64,000 nucleotides of DNA, from contig LR877151.1 in assembly GCA_903995115.1 (NCBI GenBank), forward strand, positions 248,001 through 312,000. The letters run 5' to 3'. The notes beneath the pieces were generated by a model. The model was given only the letters and a program-made list of their open reading frames with translations, did no database searches and was not told where the DNA came from. The DNA comes from Angomonas deanei (taxonomy: Eukaryota > Euglenozoa > Kinetoplastea > Trypanosomatida > Trypanosomatidae). Shown piece after piece: positions 45,946 to 55,717 of this stretch (positions are counted from its first letter, which is position 1; each line of letters starts with the position of its first letter). The position numbers and the translations under genes are program-made.

Positions 45946-46968
45946 ATGAATTCGAGACCCACGTCGTCCACGGCTAGCCGCTACAGTTTTATTGTGGAGT
46001 ATTTCGACCCCCAGGCAAGCATGGTGCGAGAATACATTTTGTTGTATTACTTAACCGATAATACAATAGAAATGTTCGACATGAAAACGAAGCGGGCGTT
46101 TTTGAAAAAGTGCAGCTACCCGCAGCTTCAGCTGAAGGAAATATACGTTGGCGCTACCATTAACGTCTATTCGCGCCCGCTGAAGGTGGTAGACTACGGG
46201 GACGAGGCGACCCGCAAGCACTTTAGTGCCAACTCCGCTGAGGTGATGATTTCTATTTCAGAAGGTGGGTTTCTGAGTGCGGGTCTTATTTTAGGCTCCA
46301 TTTCCTCCAACAATCTCCTCCTGAAGAATGTGCGCATGGTGGTGATCCCCGGCGATATCGCGTCCGCCATTCAGACCACCACGCGTTGCATACTGCTGTG
46401 CGTGAGCGGATCCAACGCACTCGAGAAGGTCACCGACACGCTGTCCAAGTTTTCTGGCGTGACCTCCCTAGTAGACCCCCAGGTGGCGCAAATACTCACC
46501 GAGCTAGTGCTGGGCCCCAGCAAGACCACGGCGGTCATGCAGAACTGCGCGGTGTGCGTTGTGAAGCCCCACGCCATCACGAGCAGCCAGGAGGGACCGA
46601 TACTGCAACAACTAATAGACGAGGGCTTCCTGATCACGGCCTTAGGACTGTACACCCTCTCCCCAGCCGACGCGGAGGACTTTTTGGAAGTGTACGAAGG
46701 TGTGGTGCCAGAGTATAAAAAGTTGGTGGAGCAGATGTCGAGCGGTACGTGTTTAGCAATAGAGGTGTGCGCGGAGAACTCGGTCAGTGCGCTTCGTGCC
46801 GTGTGCGGCCCACATGACCCCCAGATTGGCCATGCGCTGTTCCCTCACACGATTCGCGCCAAGTACGGGCAGGATACCGTCCGCAACGCGGTTCACTGTA
46901 CGGACCTGGAGGAGGACGGTCCGCTAGAGTCAGAGTTCTTTTTCTCCTTATTGCAGAATAAGGGTTAA
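45946..46968 (+). CDS. NME7: NME7-type nucleoside diphosphate kinase homologue (DM10 + NDK)
   Basis: This 340-residue protein begins with a DM10 domain (about residues 10-100; YSFIVEYFDPQASMVREYIL), diagnostic of NME7. The first NDK-like domain (about 100-200) is much diverged and lacks a recognisable NxxH active-site motif. The second NDK domain is well kept: CVVKPHAI, YEGVVPEYKKLVEQM, CGPHDP, and RNAVHCTD with the catalytic His. NME7 is a ciliary protein, found as a microtubule inner protein and with gamma-tubulin complexes. The start is the ATG 45946-45948, just after a (GT)n tract and an AG; the longer TTG frame translates that repeat. Confidence 0.9.
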   Translation: MNSRPTSSTASRYSFIVEYFDPQASMVREYILLYYLTDNTIEMFDMKTKRAFLKKCSYPQLQLKEIYVGATINVYSRPLKVVDYGDEATRKHFSANSAEVMISISEGGFLSAGLILGSISSNNLLLKNVRMVVIPGDIASAIQTTTRCILLCVSGSNALEKVTDTLSKFSGVTSLVDPQVAQILTELVLGPSKTTAVMQNCAVCVVKPHAITSSQEGPILQQLIDEGFLITALGLYTLSPADAEDFLEVYEGVVPEYKKLVEQMSSGTCLAIEVCAENSVSALRAVCGPHDPQIGHALFPHTIRAKYGQDTVRNAVHCTDLEEDGPLESEFFFSLLQNKG

Positions 46969-47111
46969 AGGATTTCCCTACTGTAAAGCATTTTCTTCTT
47001 CTCCCTTCCCCACTTGTACGAGGACTACTTTGTAATAGATGTTGAAGTTTTTTCTTTGTATTTTTGTTATCAGCCACCATGTATTCTAACACTAACAAAA
47101 ATGAACTGAAA

Positions 47112-47142
<31 letters not shown>

Positions 47143-47292
47143 AAGCCGGAGCCGTGGGTTCTCTCACTCTCTTCCGAGAAGAAAACGGACAACTACCGTT
47201 TGACACACACACACACATCCTCACTCCCTTCATCCCTTTCTTTTCTTTCCTTTCCGCGCGCTCAAGAGGTATTAAATTTATATTGAAGGACA
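46969..47292. other. Intergenic spacer with long A-run
   Basis: It contains an uninterrupted run of about 29 A (47109-47137), a short CA repeat, and the pyrimidine tract for CCT7 listed separately. No gene is seen. Confidence 0.5.
47221..47266 (+). promoter_or_regulatory. Candidate pyrimidine tract and splice acceptor for CCT7
   Basis: About 35 bases of almost pure pyrimidine (47221-47255) precede an AG at 47265-47266, which lies 26 bases before the CCT7 ATG. The layout fits spliced-leader trans-splicing. Confidence 0.55.
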
Positions 47293-49002
47293 ATGATTCA
47301 ACCACAGCTCATCCTGCTGCGCGAGGGGACGGACACTTCTCAGGGTCGCCCCCAGTTGATCAGTAACATCAATGCCTGCATCAACATTGTGGATATGATC
47401 AAGACCACTCTCGGACCGAGCGGAATGGACAAGCTGATCCACAACGGCAGAGAGGTCAACATCTCCAACGACGGTGCCACCATTATGAACCTGCTCGAGA
47501 TTGAACACCCCGCCGCGCGCTGTCTGGTGGACATTGCCAGGGCGCAGGATCACGAGGTCGGGGATGGTACCACCTCGGTGGTGGTGCTGGCCGGGGAGCT
47601 GCTCAAGGAGTCCAAACAGTGCATAGAGGATGGCGTGGCTCCCCAGGTAGTCATCAAGGCCTACCGGAGTGCCTTGCAAATCGTCCTAAAGACACTAGAA
47701 GAATTGTCTGTTCCCTTTTCGAAAGATTTGAGCAATAACAGCGAGGATCTCATTCGGTGCGCAGAGACGGCACTCAACTCCAAGTTGATCAACACGGAGC
47801 GCCGTTTCTTCGCGGAGATGGCGGTGAAGGCGGTTAGCGCGCTGGACTCCGACATGAACTTGGAGATGATCGGCATCAAGAAGGTGGTTGGCGGTAGCAT
47901 GCGCGACAGTATTCTCGTAGACGGTGTAGCCTTCAAGAAGACGTTCTCATACGCCGGCTTTGAGCAGCAAACGAAAATGTTCGAGAACGCCAAGGTGCTG
48001 CTGCTGAACATTGAGTTAGAACTGAAGGCGGAGAAGGATAACGCTGAGGTTCGTCTCAAGGACCCCAAGCAGTACCAGTCCATCGTAGATGCCGAATGGA
48101 AGATTATCTTTGACAAGTTGGACAAGTGCAGGGAGACCGGCGCCAACGTGGTCTTGTCTCGCCTTCCCATAGGGGACCTAGCAACCCAGTACTTTGCCGA
48201 CCACAACATTTTCTGTGCCGGCCGTGTGGCTGCCGATGACATGAGCCGTGTAGCCCTCGCCACCGGGGGCGTGGTGCAGTCGACCCTCTCCAACGTGCCC
48301 GCCCACGTGCTCGGCTCGTGCCAACTGTTCGAGGAGCGCCAAGTCGGCGCCGAGCGGTACAACTTCTTCACTGGTTGTGTCAACTCCAAAACGGCCACCA
48401 TCATTCTACGCGGTGGTGCGCAACAGTTCATCGAGGAGGCCGACCGATCCCTCCACGACGCCATCTGCATCGTGAAGCGCGCGATCAAGACGGGGTCCGT
48501 GGTAGGCGGCGGCGGTGCCATCGAGATGGAGCTGAGCAAGGTCCTCCGTGAGCACTCCCGTCAGATCCGCGGCAAGGAACAGATGGTGGTCGGCGGGTTC
48601 GCCCGTGCACTCGAGATTATCCCGCGTCAACTGTCCGAAAACGCCGGACACGACAGCACCGATACCCTCAACAAGCTCCGCCAGATGCACTACGTCAACA
48701 ACGAGGAGGGCGTCTGGTATGGCGTCGACATTCTCAACGGCGGCGTCTGTGACACCTTTAAGAGTTTTGTCTGGGAGCCCACCCTGGTGAAACGGAACGC
48801 CCTCTCCAGTGCGACAGAGGCCGCGTGCCTCATCCTCTCGATTGACGAGACCGTCACCAACGCCGAGTCGGAGGCATCCAAGAACAAGGCCGCTGGTGGC
48901 GCGCGTGGGGGTGGCAACATGGCCATGAGTGAGGCGGGTATGGGCGGTATGTTCGCTGGTGCGCCCGGCGTTACCAAGTACAAGGGTAACCGCGGAAAGT
49001 AA
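47293..49002 (+). CDS. CCT7: CCT7, eta subunit of the TRiC/CCT chaperonin
   Basis: This 569-residue group II chaperonin subunit is closest to eta: it opens [20 protein letters not shown], followed by [18 protein letters not shown], and [17 protein letters not shown] with the ATPase Asp. The equatorial return has [14 protein letters not shown] and the tail ends in a Gly/Met-rich stretch. TRiC is a double ring of eight related subunits that folds tubulin and actin in the cytosol. Length is normal (540-570). Codon use is strongly biased to C/G at third positions, as in highly expressed genes. Confidence 0.95.
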   Translation: MIQPQLILLREGTDTSQGRPQLISNINACINIVDMIKTTLGPSGMDKLIHNGREVNISNDGATIMNLLEIEHPAARCLVDIARAQDHEVGDGTTSVVVLAGELLKESKQCIEDGVAPQVVIKAYRSALQIVLKTLEELSVPFSKDLSNNSEDLIRCAETALNSKLINTERRFFAEMAVKAVSALDSDMNLEMIGIKKVVGGSMRDSILVDGVAFKKTFSYAGFEQQTKMFENAKVLLLNIELELKAEKDNAEVRLKDPKQYQSIVDAEWKIIFDKLDKCRETGANVVLSRLPIGDLATQYFADHNIFCAGRVAADDMSRVALATGGVVQSTLSNVPAHVLGSCQLFEERQVGAERYNFFTGCVNSKTATIILRGGAQQFIEEADRSLHDAICIVKRAIKTGSVVGGGGAIEMELSKVLREHSRQIRGKEQMVVGGFARALEIIPRQLSENAGHDSTDTLNKLRQMHYVNNEEGVWYGVDILNGGVCDTFKSFVWEPTLVKRNALSSATEAACLILSIDETVTNAESEASKNKAAGGARGGGNMAMSEAGMGGMFAGAPGVTKYKGNRGK

Positions 49003-49382
49003 AAAAAAGAAAGAAAAACAAGAAGAGAGGATTGGTCGTCTCCCGCACGAAACCATTAACTAGATTTTTTTATTTTTAACTCTATTTTACCTCTTTTTTA
49101 AGGTACCAATTCCATAAAGACTATAAATATTTAACTACTAATTTTATTATTTAATTAATAAAGTAATAATAACACAATCCTGGACGAGTTGAGAGCTCAA
49201 TGTGTCTTCCCCCATGCGTTAGCTTCCCACACTTTAGAATCTTTCTTTCCTATCTTTTTTTTCTCTCCAGCGATTTTAGGATCCATAAAATAGTATAGTA
49301 TAGTCGACGGCTTTTCTTGTCACAAACAAAAAAAAAAAAAAAAAGAAAAGAAAATCATTCCGTCTTATTGTATTAACCGCTC
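49003..49382. other. AT-rich intergenic spacer
   Basis: A CT-rich run at about 49240-49268 and an A-run at 49329-49344 lie before the uS17m start. No gene is seen. Confidence 0.45.
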
Positions 49383-50306
49383 ATGCTTAGACGGACGTGT
49401 GTTGCCCTGCCGTGGTGGAACTTTCAGACCGAGCACCGCCAGCGGTGTGTGCTGATGTACGGTGGCGCGCGATCAAAGAATACCTACAACGCAACCCATC
49501 GTGTCTACGTCAAGAAGTTTCGGCGTAATGCGTTTCCCAATCGTACCAGACACCACTGGGCGGTCTCCATGACGGGTGTGTCCGGACAGCGCCCTCGCCG
49601 CATGCCGTGGCCGTATGATCTAACCTCCATGATATTCAATCAGCCACGACAGGGGTCGGATAAGATTGGGTACGTGGTGGGGACGAGCATGCTGAAGACG
49701 GCCGTGGTGGCGACCAATCACATGGTGTACTATCCAAAGTTTAACCAACGTGTCTCCCGGACCAGTCGGTTCTTCGCGCACGACGAGGACTTGGCCTGTG
49801 TGGAGGGTGATTTAGTGCACATCAAGCAGTGTCGTAAGATCAGTAAGTACAAGCATTACTACGTGTTTAGCATCTTAGAGCCCAACGTGGAGGGAAGGGA
49901 ACGGCTCAAGCTAGGGTTGAAGGCGGTTCCTCCCCCGCTGTTTGGTTACCCCGTCACCAGACGTATTGTGAAGCTGAACCTCACGAACACAGAAGGGACG
50001 AAAGAAAAGTTGGCGTCTGTCATTCAGGAGCATGTGCAGGATGCCTACCGCTTCGCCGGTACCACCCCCGACCAGCCACGTGCCAAGTTGACCGATGACG
50101 CCTCGTTCGATGAGGCCAATAGGATGATAGCACCGAACGCCCCGCCGACTGGAGAGTTGGAGGGCGACGCCTCTGGTTACATTGGCGAGCGAGAGGAGTT
50201 CACGGAGATTGATGCCGACACCAGGCAGAAGAAGGGCGAGGATTACTGGATGAACCTGCAGCCGGAGGAAAAGTACGATTATAAGAATATGAAGAAATCA
50301 CCTTAG
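49383..50306 (+). CDS. Mitochondrial ribosomal protein uS17m
   Basis: This 307-residue protein carries an S17-type OB-fold core at about residues 92-180: GTSMLKTAVVATNHMVYYPK, then FFAHDEDLACVEGDLVHIKQ and CRKISKYKHYYVF, the family's HDE...GD.V.I...R..SK pattern. It is far longer than bacterial S17 (about 85 residues) because of N- and C-terminal extensions, as is usual for kinetoplastid mitoribosomal proteins. The first residues (MLRRTCVALPWW) could be an import signal. It should sit in the small mitoribosomal subunit, bound to the reduced 9S rRNA. Confidence 0.85.
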   Translation: MLRRTCVALPWWNFQTEHRQRCVLMYGGARSKNTYNATHRVYVKKFRRNAFPNRTRHHWAVSMTGVSGQRPRRMPWPYDLTSMIFNQPRQGSDKIGYVVGTSMLKTAVVATNHMVYYPKFNQRVSRTSRFFAHDEDLACVEGDLVHIKQCRKISKYKHYYVFSILEPNVEGRERLKLGLKAVPPPLFGYPVTRRIVKLNLTNTEGTKEKLASVIQEHVQDAYRFAGTTPDQPRAKLTDDASFDEANRMIAPNAPPTGELEGDASGYIGEREEFTEIDADTRQKKGEDYWMNLQPEEKYDYKNMKKSP

Positions 50307-50535
50307 TAGAAATGACATTAGGCTCACATTTAATATCAATATAAGATAAAAACCAACATACAACAACATTATTTCTTCTCTTTTGATTGCACAACCTACT
50401 GCCGATGGATACAATGCTTTCTCATCCTATCTTTACCCCCCCCCTTTTTTTTTCTTTTCTTCAATAGAATACGCCAAACACTTTTTTCTTTTCTTTTTTG
50501 ATTATTATTATTAAAGGTCGTTTCTACCATCGAAC

Positions 50536-51306
50536 ATGCAGGGAACTGGCTTTTCTTTTGAGAATGTGCAGCGCAATCTGACCCTCGACAACCAAGGGTT
50601 TCACGCGCCACGCACACTCAAGACGGGTACCACGATTGTAGGTGTAGTCTTCAAGGACGGCGTGGTGCTCGGGGCGGATACCCGCGCGACGGAGGGCAGC
50701 ATTGTTGCGGATAAGAGGTGCCGCAAGATTCACTACATGGCGCCTAATATAATGTGCTGCGGCGCTGGCACGGCTGCCGATACCGAGGCGGTGACCAACA
50801 TGATTTCCTCCCACCTCGCCCTTCACCGTCTGGAGACTGGAAAGGCCTCCCGCGTGCAGGAGGCGCTGACCCTTCTGAAGCGTCATCTCTATCAGTATCA
50901 GGGGCACGTTAGCGCCGCCCTGGTGCTCGGTGGTGTAGACGTGGAGGGACCGTACCTGGCGACCATAGCCCCCCATGGTAGCACAGATCGTCTTCCTTTC
51001 GTGACCATGGGCAGTGGTAGTATTGCGGCGATGGCGGCCATGGAGACGGGGTACAAGGACGGCATGACGGAGGAGGAGGCGAAGAAGCTGGTGGCGAATG
51101 CGATCAAAAAGGGCATCTTCAACGATCCCTACAGTGGTACCCAGGTCGACGTCTGCGTCATTACCAAGAAGGGAACGGAGCTGACGATAGGGTATGAGAA
51201 GCCGAATGAGCGAACCTTCCCGCGCCAAGAAGTCAAGCTTCCACCCGGTACCACCCCTATTCTTCGCGAGGAGATTCGCAGTTTAGTGGATATTATCGAG
51301 GTGTAA
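50536..51306 (+). CDS. PSMB7: 20S proteasome subunit beta-2 (trypsin-like)
   Basis: This 256-residue N-terminal-nucleophile hydrolase is made as a precursor. Cleavage in KTG|TTIVG would expose Thr32 as the catalytic Thr1. GADTRATEG supplies Asp17, ADKRCRKI supplies Lys33 and GSGSIAAMAAME holds the conserved SGS-type segment. The C-terminal extension, which in beta-2 wraps round beta-3, is present. This is the subunit with trypsin-like specificity. Length and propeptide (31 residues) are normal. Upstream are two pyrimidine runs (about 50436-50462 and 50480-50498), the nearer ending about 38 bases before the ATG. Confidence 0.95.
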   Translation: MQGTGFSFENVQRNLTLDNQGFHAPRTLKTGTTIVGVVFKDGVVLGADTRATEGSIVADKRCRKIHYMAPNIMCCGAGTAADTEAVTNMISSHLALHRLETGKASRVQEALTLLKRHLYQYQGHVSAALVLGGVDVEGPYLATIAPHGSTDRLPFVTMGSGSIAAMAAMETGYKDGMTEEEAKKLVANAIKKGIFNDPYSGTQVDVCVITKKGTELTIGYEKPNERTFPRQEVKLPPGTTPILREEIRSLVDIIEV

Positions 51307-51513
51307 AGCGCAATGAAAGGAAAGAAAAATAAACAAACTACCAAGTTAAATAAAAGACACGTCAGAATTTTTAGTTTATTTCTTCTTCTTTTTTTTCACT
51401 ATTATGAATCAGTTACTTTGATTATATATAAAGAAAATTTCTACGATGCGACGGAAACGCGATGATGTCGTGTGTTTATCCTCTGTTGATCGATTGTTCA
51501 CTGTTTTATGGCA

Positions 51514-51564
51514 CCTCTCTCTCTCTCTCTCTTTTCCAACCGTCCGAAAGTTTTCATTTTTGTA
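51514..51564 (+). promoter_or_regulatory. (CT)n pyrimidine tract and candidate acceptor for the SET-like gene
   Basis: About nine CT repeats (51514-51532) continue as pyrimidines to about 51538, with AG dinucleotides near 51549 and 51564 and the next in-frame ATG at 51586. This placement is the main reason to reject the earlier ATG at 51508, which lies upstream of the tract. Confidence 0.55.
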
Positions 51565-51585
51565 GTTTACTGTACACCTTACCCA

Positions 51586-52503
51586 ATGAGCAGTGTGAGG
51601 TTGTCAAGGTGCAACCCCAACTTACTAGACTTTGTGACGTGGGCGGTCCTCAAAGGCTGCCGCATGTTTCAGAGAGTTCAAATCACCCCGGTGGGATTAG
51701 TGGCGACGGAGCCGATACCGGAGTACGACTTCGTGGCGGTGGTCCCCGTGGAGGCGACCCAGAGCATGCTCACCGTCGCGGAGGAGAATAATTTCCCCAT
51801 CAAGTTTAGCCCGAAGAATTTTGGGGAGGAGATGCCCTTCTGGCACGACCTCAACCGCGGCTCGTTTGCCTTTGTTAGTTTCCTGGCCAAAGTGCTTCTC
51901 ACCGGCCACCCCCGTGGCGTACAGAGCTACCTGGATGTTCTCCCTTTCGACCAGGAGATGCCGATGGGTATCATTGCGGACAAGGCGCAGGGCTCCCCAG
52001 AGTATAGGGAGTGTGTGAAGCCGCTCGTGGAGCTGTGTAAGACAGATAGCGTAGAATTTGACTTGGCCTTCCGCCACGCGTATTGCCTCTTTCGCCGTCA
52101 CGCGATACCATTTTGGTCCACCACCGACAATTGGAGCGGGGGTCATCCATTCTTTCAGACCTCCCCTTTTGCGCAGTCCAGGGGGGATATTATGGGCATG
52201 GTCCCTGTCCTCGACCTGGCCCTACACTCCCCCGACCCGAACGCCTCCGTCGGCTACCCCGACGCCGAGATGCTGCAGTGGTTGTCACAGGAGCGGAACA
52301 TTGGGGTGAAGTCGGACAAGGGCTATTTTGTGATGCAAGCCTTGCGAGATATACAAGAGGGGGAGGTCGTGTCGGTGAACAAAAATGCGTATTTCAACTT
52401 TGACGACGACACCTTCCGTGCGTGGTTTGGTTATCGAAACGTTTCTCAGGTCCCGGGGGACACCACGGCGGCGAAAGCAAAAGAGAAGGAGGCCGAGAAG
52501 TAA
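51586..52503 (+). CDS. SET-domain-like protein (SETD6/LSMT-type fold), altered motifs
   Basis: This 305-residue protein resembles the split SET domain of SETD3/SETD6/Rubisco LSMT enzymes. It has the opening VGLVATEPIPEYDFVAVVP, an I-SET-like helical insert, VPVLDLALHSPDPN and GEVVSVNKNAYFNFDDD near the end. In active enzymes the third of these usually reads PxxDxxNH and the last contains a Tyr-Gly after the GE. Here the Asn is Leu and the usual YG is absent, so methyl transfer is uncertain. The short C-terminal tail is charged, with no RuBisCO-type substrate-binding domain. The start is moved from 51508 to 51586 because a (CT)n tract lies between. Confidence 0.6.
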   Translation: MSSVRLSRCNPNLLDFVTWAVLKGCRMFQRVQITPVGLVATEPIPEYDFVAVVPVEATQSMLTVAEENNFPIKFSPKNFGEEMPFWHDLNRGSFAFVSFLAKVLLTGHPRGVQSYLDVLPFDQEMPMGIIADKAQGSPEYRECVKPLVELCKTDSVEFDLAFRHAYCLFRRHAIPFWSTTDNWSGGHPFFQTSPFAQSRGDIMGMVPVLDLALHSPDPNASVGYPDAEMLQWLSQERNIGVKSDKGYFVMQALRDIQEGEVVSVNKNAYFNFDDDTFRAWFGYRNVSQVPGDTTAAKAKEKEAEK

Positions 52504-52715
52504 CGCGTGGTTTATAAATAATTGTCACAAGTATTTAACAAAACCTAATAATAAAAAAATGCAAATATCGTTTGATGAATCTATTTCGTATCCCTCATTT
52601 CCAATGGGGACCGAACACGTGCGTACTTACATGTGCCTCTTTTGACTTTTTTTAAAAAGCGAAACTATTTCTATCGAGAGTATTGCGATCAGGGTATGCT
52701 AGGCCAGTGCATTCC

Positions 52716-53744
52716 ATGAATCCGCTTCAGAAGAGAATTAATGCGCTCGAGGACAGTAATAATAGACTGCGCCGTCAGCTCCGACGGCGGGATGGTATCC
52801 GTAGAGTTCAACATCTGCGACAGGTGACACTGGACGAGCTGCGACAGGTGCCCCAACTGGAACAGAAACTAGCTGATCTTCGTCGGCGCTATGAAAGTTT
52901 AGAAGTCAGCGCCGTCAAGGACCGGGCGAAAATGCTGGCCTTCCGCAAGGAAGCCCTCTCGTTACGCAGCGTGCTGAACATTGCGCACCAATCCCCCGAC
53001 GTGGACGTGGTTCGGCTGGAAGAGGAAAAGCTAACGCTGGCGGAGGAGCTCAAAGACCTTCAAGAAAAGTGGAGGAATGCGAGCCGTGAAAATGAACAGT
53101 ACGCGGAGAAGTGCGCTCGCTTGGAATCGCAAACGGTAGAGCAGCAGCGGTATATTAGTTTGTTAAAAGACGAGAACCAACAATTACTGAACGCCGTGGA
53201 GGACGGCGACGGGTGTCAGGGGGATGGTGGCGGTGCCTTTCCGGAGAAGAGCGACGACGACGGTGACGACGAGGACAGAGGACAGCGCGGCGTTGAGCCT
53301 GTTCGTCGAGTCAGTTTCGGTTTTGATACCTCCGCACAGGAATCACCGGAAAAGGAGTGTCCCGTACCGACCGCTCCGCATCGGTTTGAGTTGTCCACAT
53401 TCCGCGACACACAGGCGGCACCGGCGGCGGAGCGACGATTTAGTAAGAGTTACCCGGAAACGATAGAGAGTTTTGTGCGCACCGGTAACAGTGTCTCCAT
53501 ACCGGATGCTGGGTCCACCGTCTACAGCTCTCACCCCAGCGAGATGGAAAGTGAGGTCATCCAGCAGACACAGAGCCGCCTGGCGCGTCTACAGCGGGCC
53601 TTTGAGGTGGTGGAGCGGGAGAACAAGGTACTGGCGTCAAAAGTTTCCAAATTTGTGGAGCTGAATGGGGAACTGATTCAACGAGCAACTCGGCTAGAAA
53701 CGGAGAATGTAAAGTTCAAGTATGCGGCGGAGGTGGCGTCGTAG
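52716..53744 (+). CDS. Coiled-coil protein, unknown function
   Basis: This 342-residue protein is helical with heptad character at both ends. Residues 1-170 (MNPLQKRINALEDSNNRLRR onward) and about 280-342 (SRLARLQRAFEVVERENKVL) should form coiled coils, joined by an acidic, disordered linker. No enzyme domain or membrane segment is visible. The start is the ATG 52716-52718; the longer frame needs TTG. Proteins of this type in kinetoplastids are often cytoskeletal or basal-body components, but nothing here proves it. Confidence 0.7.
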   Translation: MNPLQKRINALEDSNNRLRRQLRRRDGIRRVQHLRQVTLDELRQVPQLEQKLADLRRRYESLEVSAVKDRAKMLAFRKEALSLRSVLNIAHQSPDVDVVRLEEEKLTLAEELKDLQEKWRNASRENEQYAEKCARLESQTVEQQRYISLLKDENQQLLNAVEDGDGCQGDGGGAFPEKSDDDGDDEDRGQRGVEPVRRVSFGFDTSAQESPEKECPVPTAPHRFELSTFRDTQAAPAAERRFSKSYPETIESFVRTGNSVSIPDAGSTVYSSHPSEMESEVIQQTQSRLARLQRAFEVVERENKVLASKVSKFVELNGELIQRATRLETENVKFKYAAEVAS

Positions 53745-53909
53745 CGGGGAGTCAGTGCGGTTGTGAAACGCGCTGCTCAAAAAAAAAAGTGGGATCCGGC
53801 ATTCCCCCCCTCCTCTTTACCCAATTACTCTTGACATCTGTGTTTCTCTTATGCTATTCTCAAAAGTGCACAAACACAATAAAAGAAAAAAATAAAGGGT
53901 TGCTAGAGT

Positions 53910-54347
53910 ATGTCCCAACTTTGGGTGAAGCGGGCCAAGGCGGAGGTGACGCGCCACTCCCGTGTATTGGAGACGATCAATCGAGTCCTCCCCATGCCAT
54001 TCGAGGAGCGGCGCGGGCGGGTGGGTATGCTTAGTTATGGTACGTATCGGTGGGCACGTTACTTCCCACTCGTGCTAGTTCCTTTCGTTCTGATTGGGAG
54101 TATAATGGAGACCCGCGACAATCCCCAGGAGAATGTCTTTACTTCTTTACATCTCTGGCTTGCCGACCACGGCATGTTCCGACATGACACGATCAAGGCA
54201 CTCAACCCCGCCTTTGAGGACGAGCGTAGGTCCATTTCGTGGAAGGCAAACGACCGCAAATGGCGATTCACCGGGGCGGATATGCCGTCCGAGCGGGAGT
54301 TGAAGGAGTTCGCCGCCATTAACATTGATCGTCAACGTCGTCAGTAA
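53910..54347 (+). CDS. Small single-span membrane protein, unknown function
   Basis: This 145-residue protein has a basic N-terminal 45 residues, one hydrophobic segment (about 48-66, [16 protein letters not shown]) and a charged C-terminal 80 residues. I recognise no family. Size and layout resemble accessory subunits of mitochondrial inner-membrane complexes, which is a guess. It sits between the coiled-coil gene and the uL14 pair in the same direction, with typical spacing. The ATG at 53910 is the first in frame. Confidence 0.6.
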   Translation: MSQLWVKRAKAEVTRHSRVLETINRVLPMPFEERRGRVGMLSYGTYRWARYFPLVLVPFVLIGSIMETRDNPQENVFTSLHLWLADHGMFRHDTIKALNPAFEDERRSISWKANDRKWRFTGADMPSERELKEFAAINIDRQRRQ

Positions 54348-54492
54348 TTATGATTTTTTTTTTTTTTCGACTTTTACAATGATTGCCGTACTTTCCCCCT
54401 CCTTCTCCTGTAGACGGATCTCTGTTACCTACTTTTATCTCTTCTTCTCTTCATTTACCTTTCTGTTTTATGTTACCCTAAAGAAAGCTGAA

Positions 54493-54912
54493 ATGGGTAA
54501 GGATCAAGCTAACGTCAAGGGCTGCCGCTTCCGCGTGTCCGTCGGTCTCCCCGTCGGCGCCGTCGTGAACTGCTCCGATAACACTGGTGCCAAGAACCTC
54601 TACACCATTGCCGTTAAGGGATACCACGGCCGTCTTAACCGCCTTCCCTCTTCTGCCCTCGGTGATATGATCATGTGCTCCGTGAAGAAGGGCAAGCCGG
54701 AACTCCGTAAGAAGGTGCTGAACGCCGTCATCATCCGTCAACGCAAGAGCTGGCGCCGCAAGGACGGTACGGTTCTCTACTTCGAGGACAATGCGGGCGT
54801 TATTGTGAACCCCAAGGGTGAGATGAAGGGCTCCACCATCGCTGGACCCGTCGCTAAGGAATCCGCCGATCTCTGGCCTAAGATTTCTACTCACGCCCCC
54901 GCTATTGTGTAA
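54493..54912 (+). CDS. RPL23: Cytosolic ribosomal protein uL14 (RPL23), copy 1
   Basis: This 139-residue protein matches eukaryotic uL14: [55 protein letters not shown] and [18 protein letters not shown], ending HAPAIV. It lies at the subunit interface of the 60S and takes part in eIF6 and SRP-related contacts. The start is the ATG 54493-54495; the longer frame opens with TTG. The protein is identical to copy 2, with three silent base differences seen by eye. Pyrimidine-rich sequence from 54354 to 54478 precedes it. Confidence 0.96.
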   Translation: MGKDQANVKGCRFRVSVGLPVGAVVNCSDNTGAKNLYTIAVKGYHGRLNRLPSSALGDMIMCSVKKGKPELRKKVLNAVIIRQRKSWRRKDGTVLYFEDNAGVIVNPKGEMKGSTIAGPVAKESADLWPKISTHAPAIV

Positions 54913-55120
54913 ACCACTCAGACCCGATCATTGCTTTCATTTCCACTATGTTTTCATTTTTGTTTTCCACAATTTACCAAGATGCTGTGTGCTTTCTCCC
55001 TGTTAGGTTTGACCACTCACCGTTGTATTCCTTTCACTCACCTTGCTCGATTGCCCCATCAAATACTCATTTCTCTTTTACCACATTTTCTTCACCTGTA
55101 CGATTTAGTTTGCATAACAA

Positions 55121-55540
55121 ATGGGTAAGGATCAAGCTAACGTCAAGGGCTGCCGCTTCCGCGTGTCCGTCGGTCTCCCCGTCGGCGCCGTCGTGAACTG
55201 CTCCGACAACACTGGTGCCAAGAACCTCTACACCATTGCCGTTAAGGGATACCACGGCCGTCTTAACCGCCTTCCCTCCTCTGCCCTCGGTGATATGATC
55301 ATGTGCTCCGTGAAGAAGGGCAAGCCGGAACTCCGCAAGAAGGTGCTGAACGCCGTCATCATCCGTCAACGCAAGAGCTGGCGCCGCAAGGACGGTACGG
55401 TTCTCTACTTCGAGGACAATGCGGGCGTTATTGTGAACCCCAAGGGTGAGATGAAGGGCTCCACCATCGCTGGACCCGTCGCTAAGGAATCCGCCGATCT
55501 CTGGCCTAAGATTTCTACTCACGCCCCCGCTATTGTGTAA
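55121..55540 (+). CDS. RPL23: Cytosolic ribosomal protein uL14 (RPL23), copy 2
   Basis: This 139-residue protein is identical to copy 1, 628 bases upstream. The upstream leader and downstream flank of the two genes are unrelated, so homology ends at or very near the start and stop codons. The leader here is T/C-rich. Two copies of ribosomal protein genes are common in kinetoplastids; different untranslated regions can give different expression. Confidence 0.96.
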   Translation: MGKDQANVKGCRFRVSVGLPVGAVVNCSDNTGAKNLYTIAVKGYHGRLNRLPSSALGDMIMCSVKKGKPELRKKVLNAVIIRQRKSWRRKDGTVLYFEDNAGVIVNPKGEMKGSTIAGPVAKESADLWPKISTHAPAIV

Positions 55541-55717
55541 AGGACAAATGCAACAGTAATTATTTTTATTTCCTTTTTATTTTACTCTTATTTTTTTTTT
55601 TTTGTGGTCTCCTCGTGTTTGACAATTGGTTCTTCTTTGCATTGCTGTGAACTGCCAACAAACATCCTTCTTCTCTCTCTTCGTTTTACTTTTGTTGCAA
55701 AGCTCTCTATTTAAGAC

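Noticed and set aside
51508-51585. Upstream ATG of the SET-like gene
   Set aside because: It precedes the (CT)n tract that probably lies before the splice acceptor, so it should not be in the mature mRNA.
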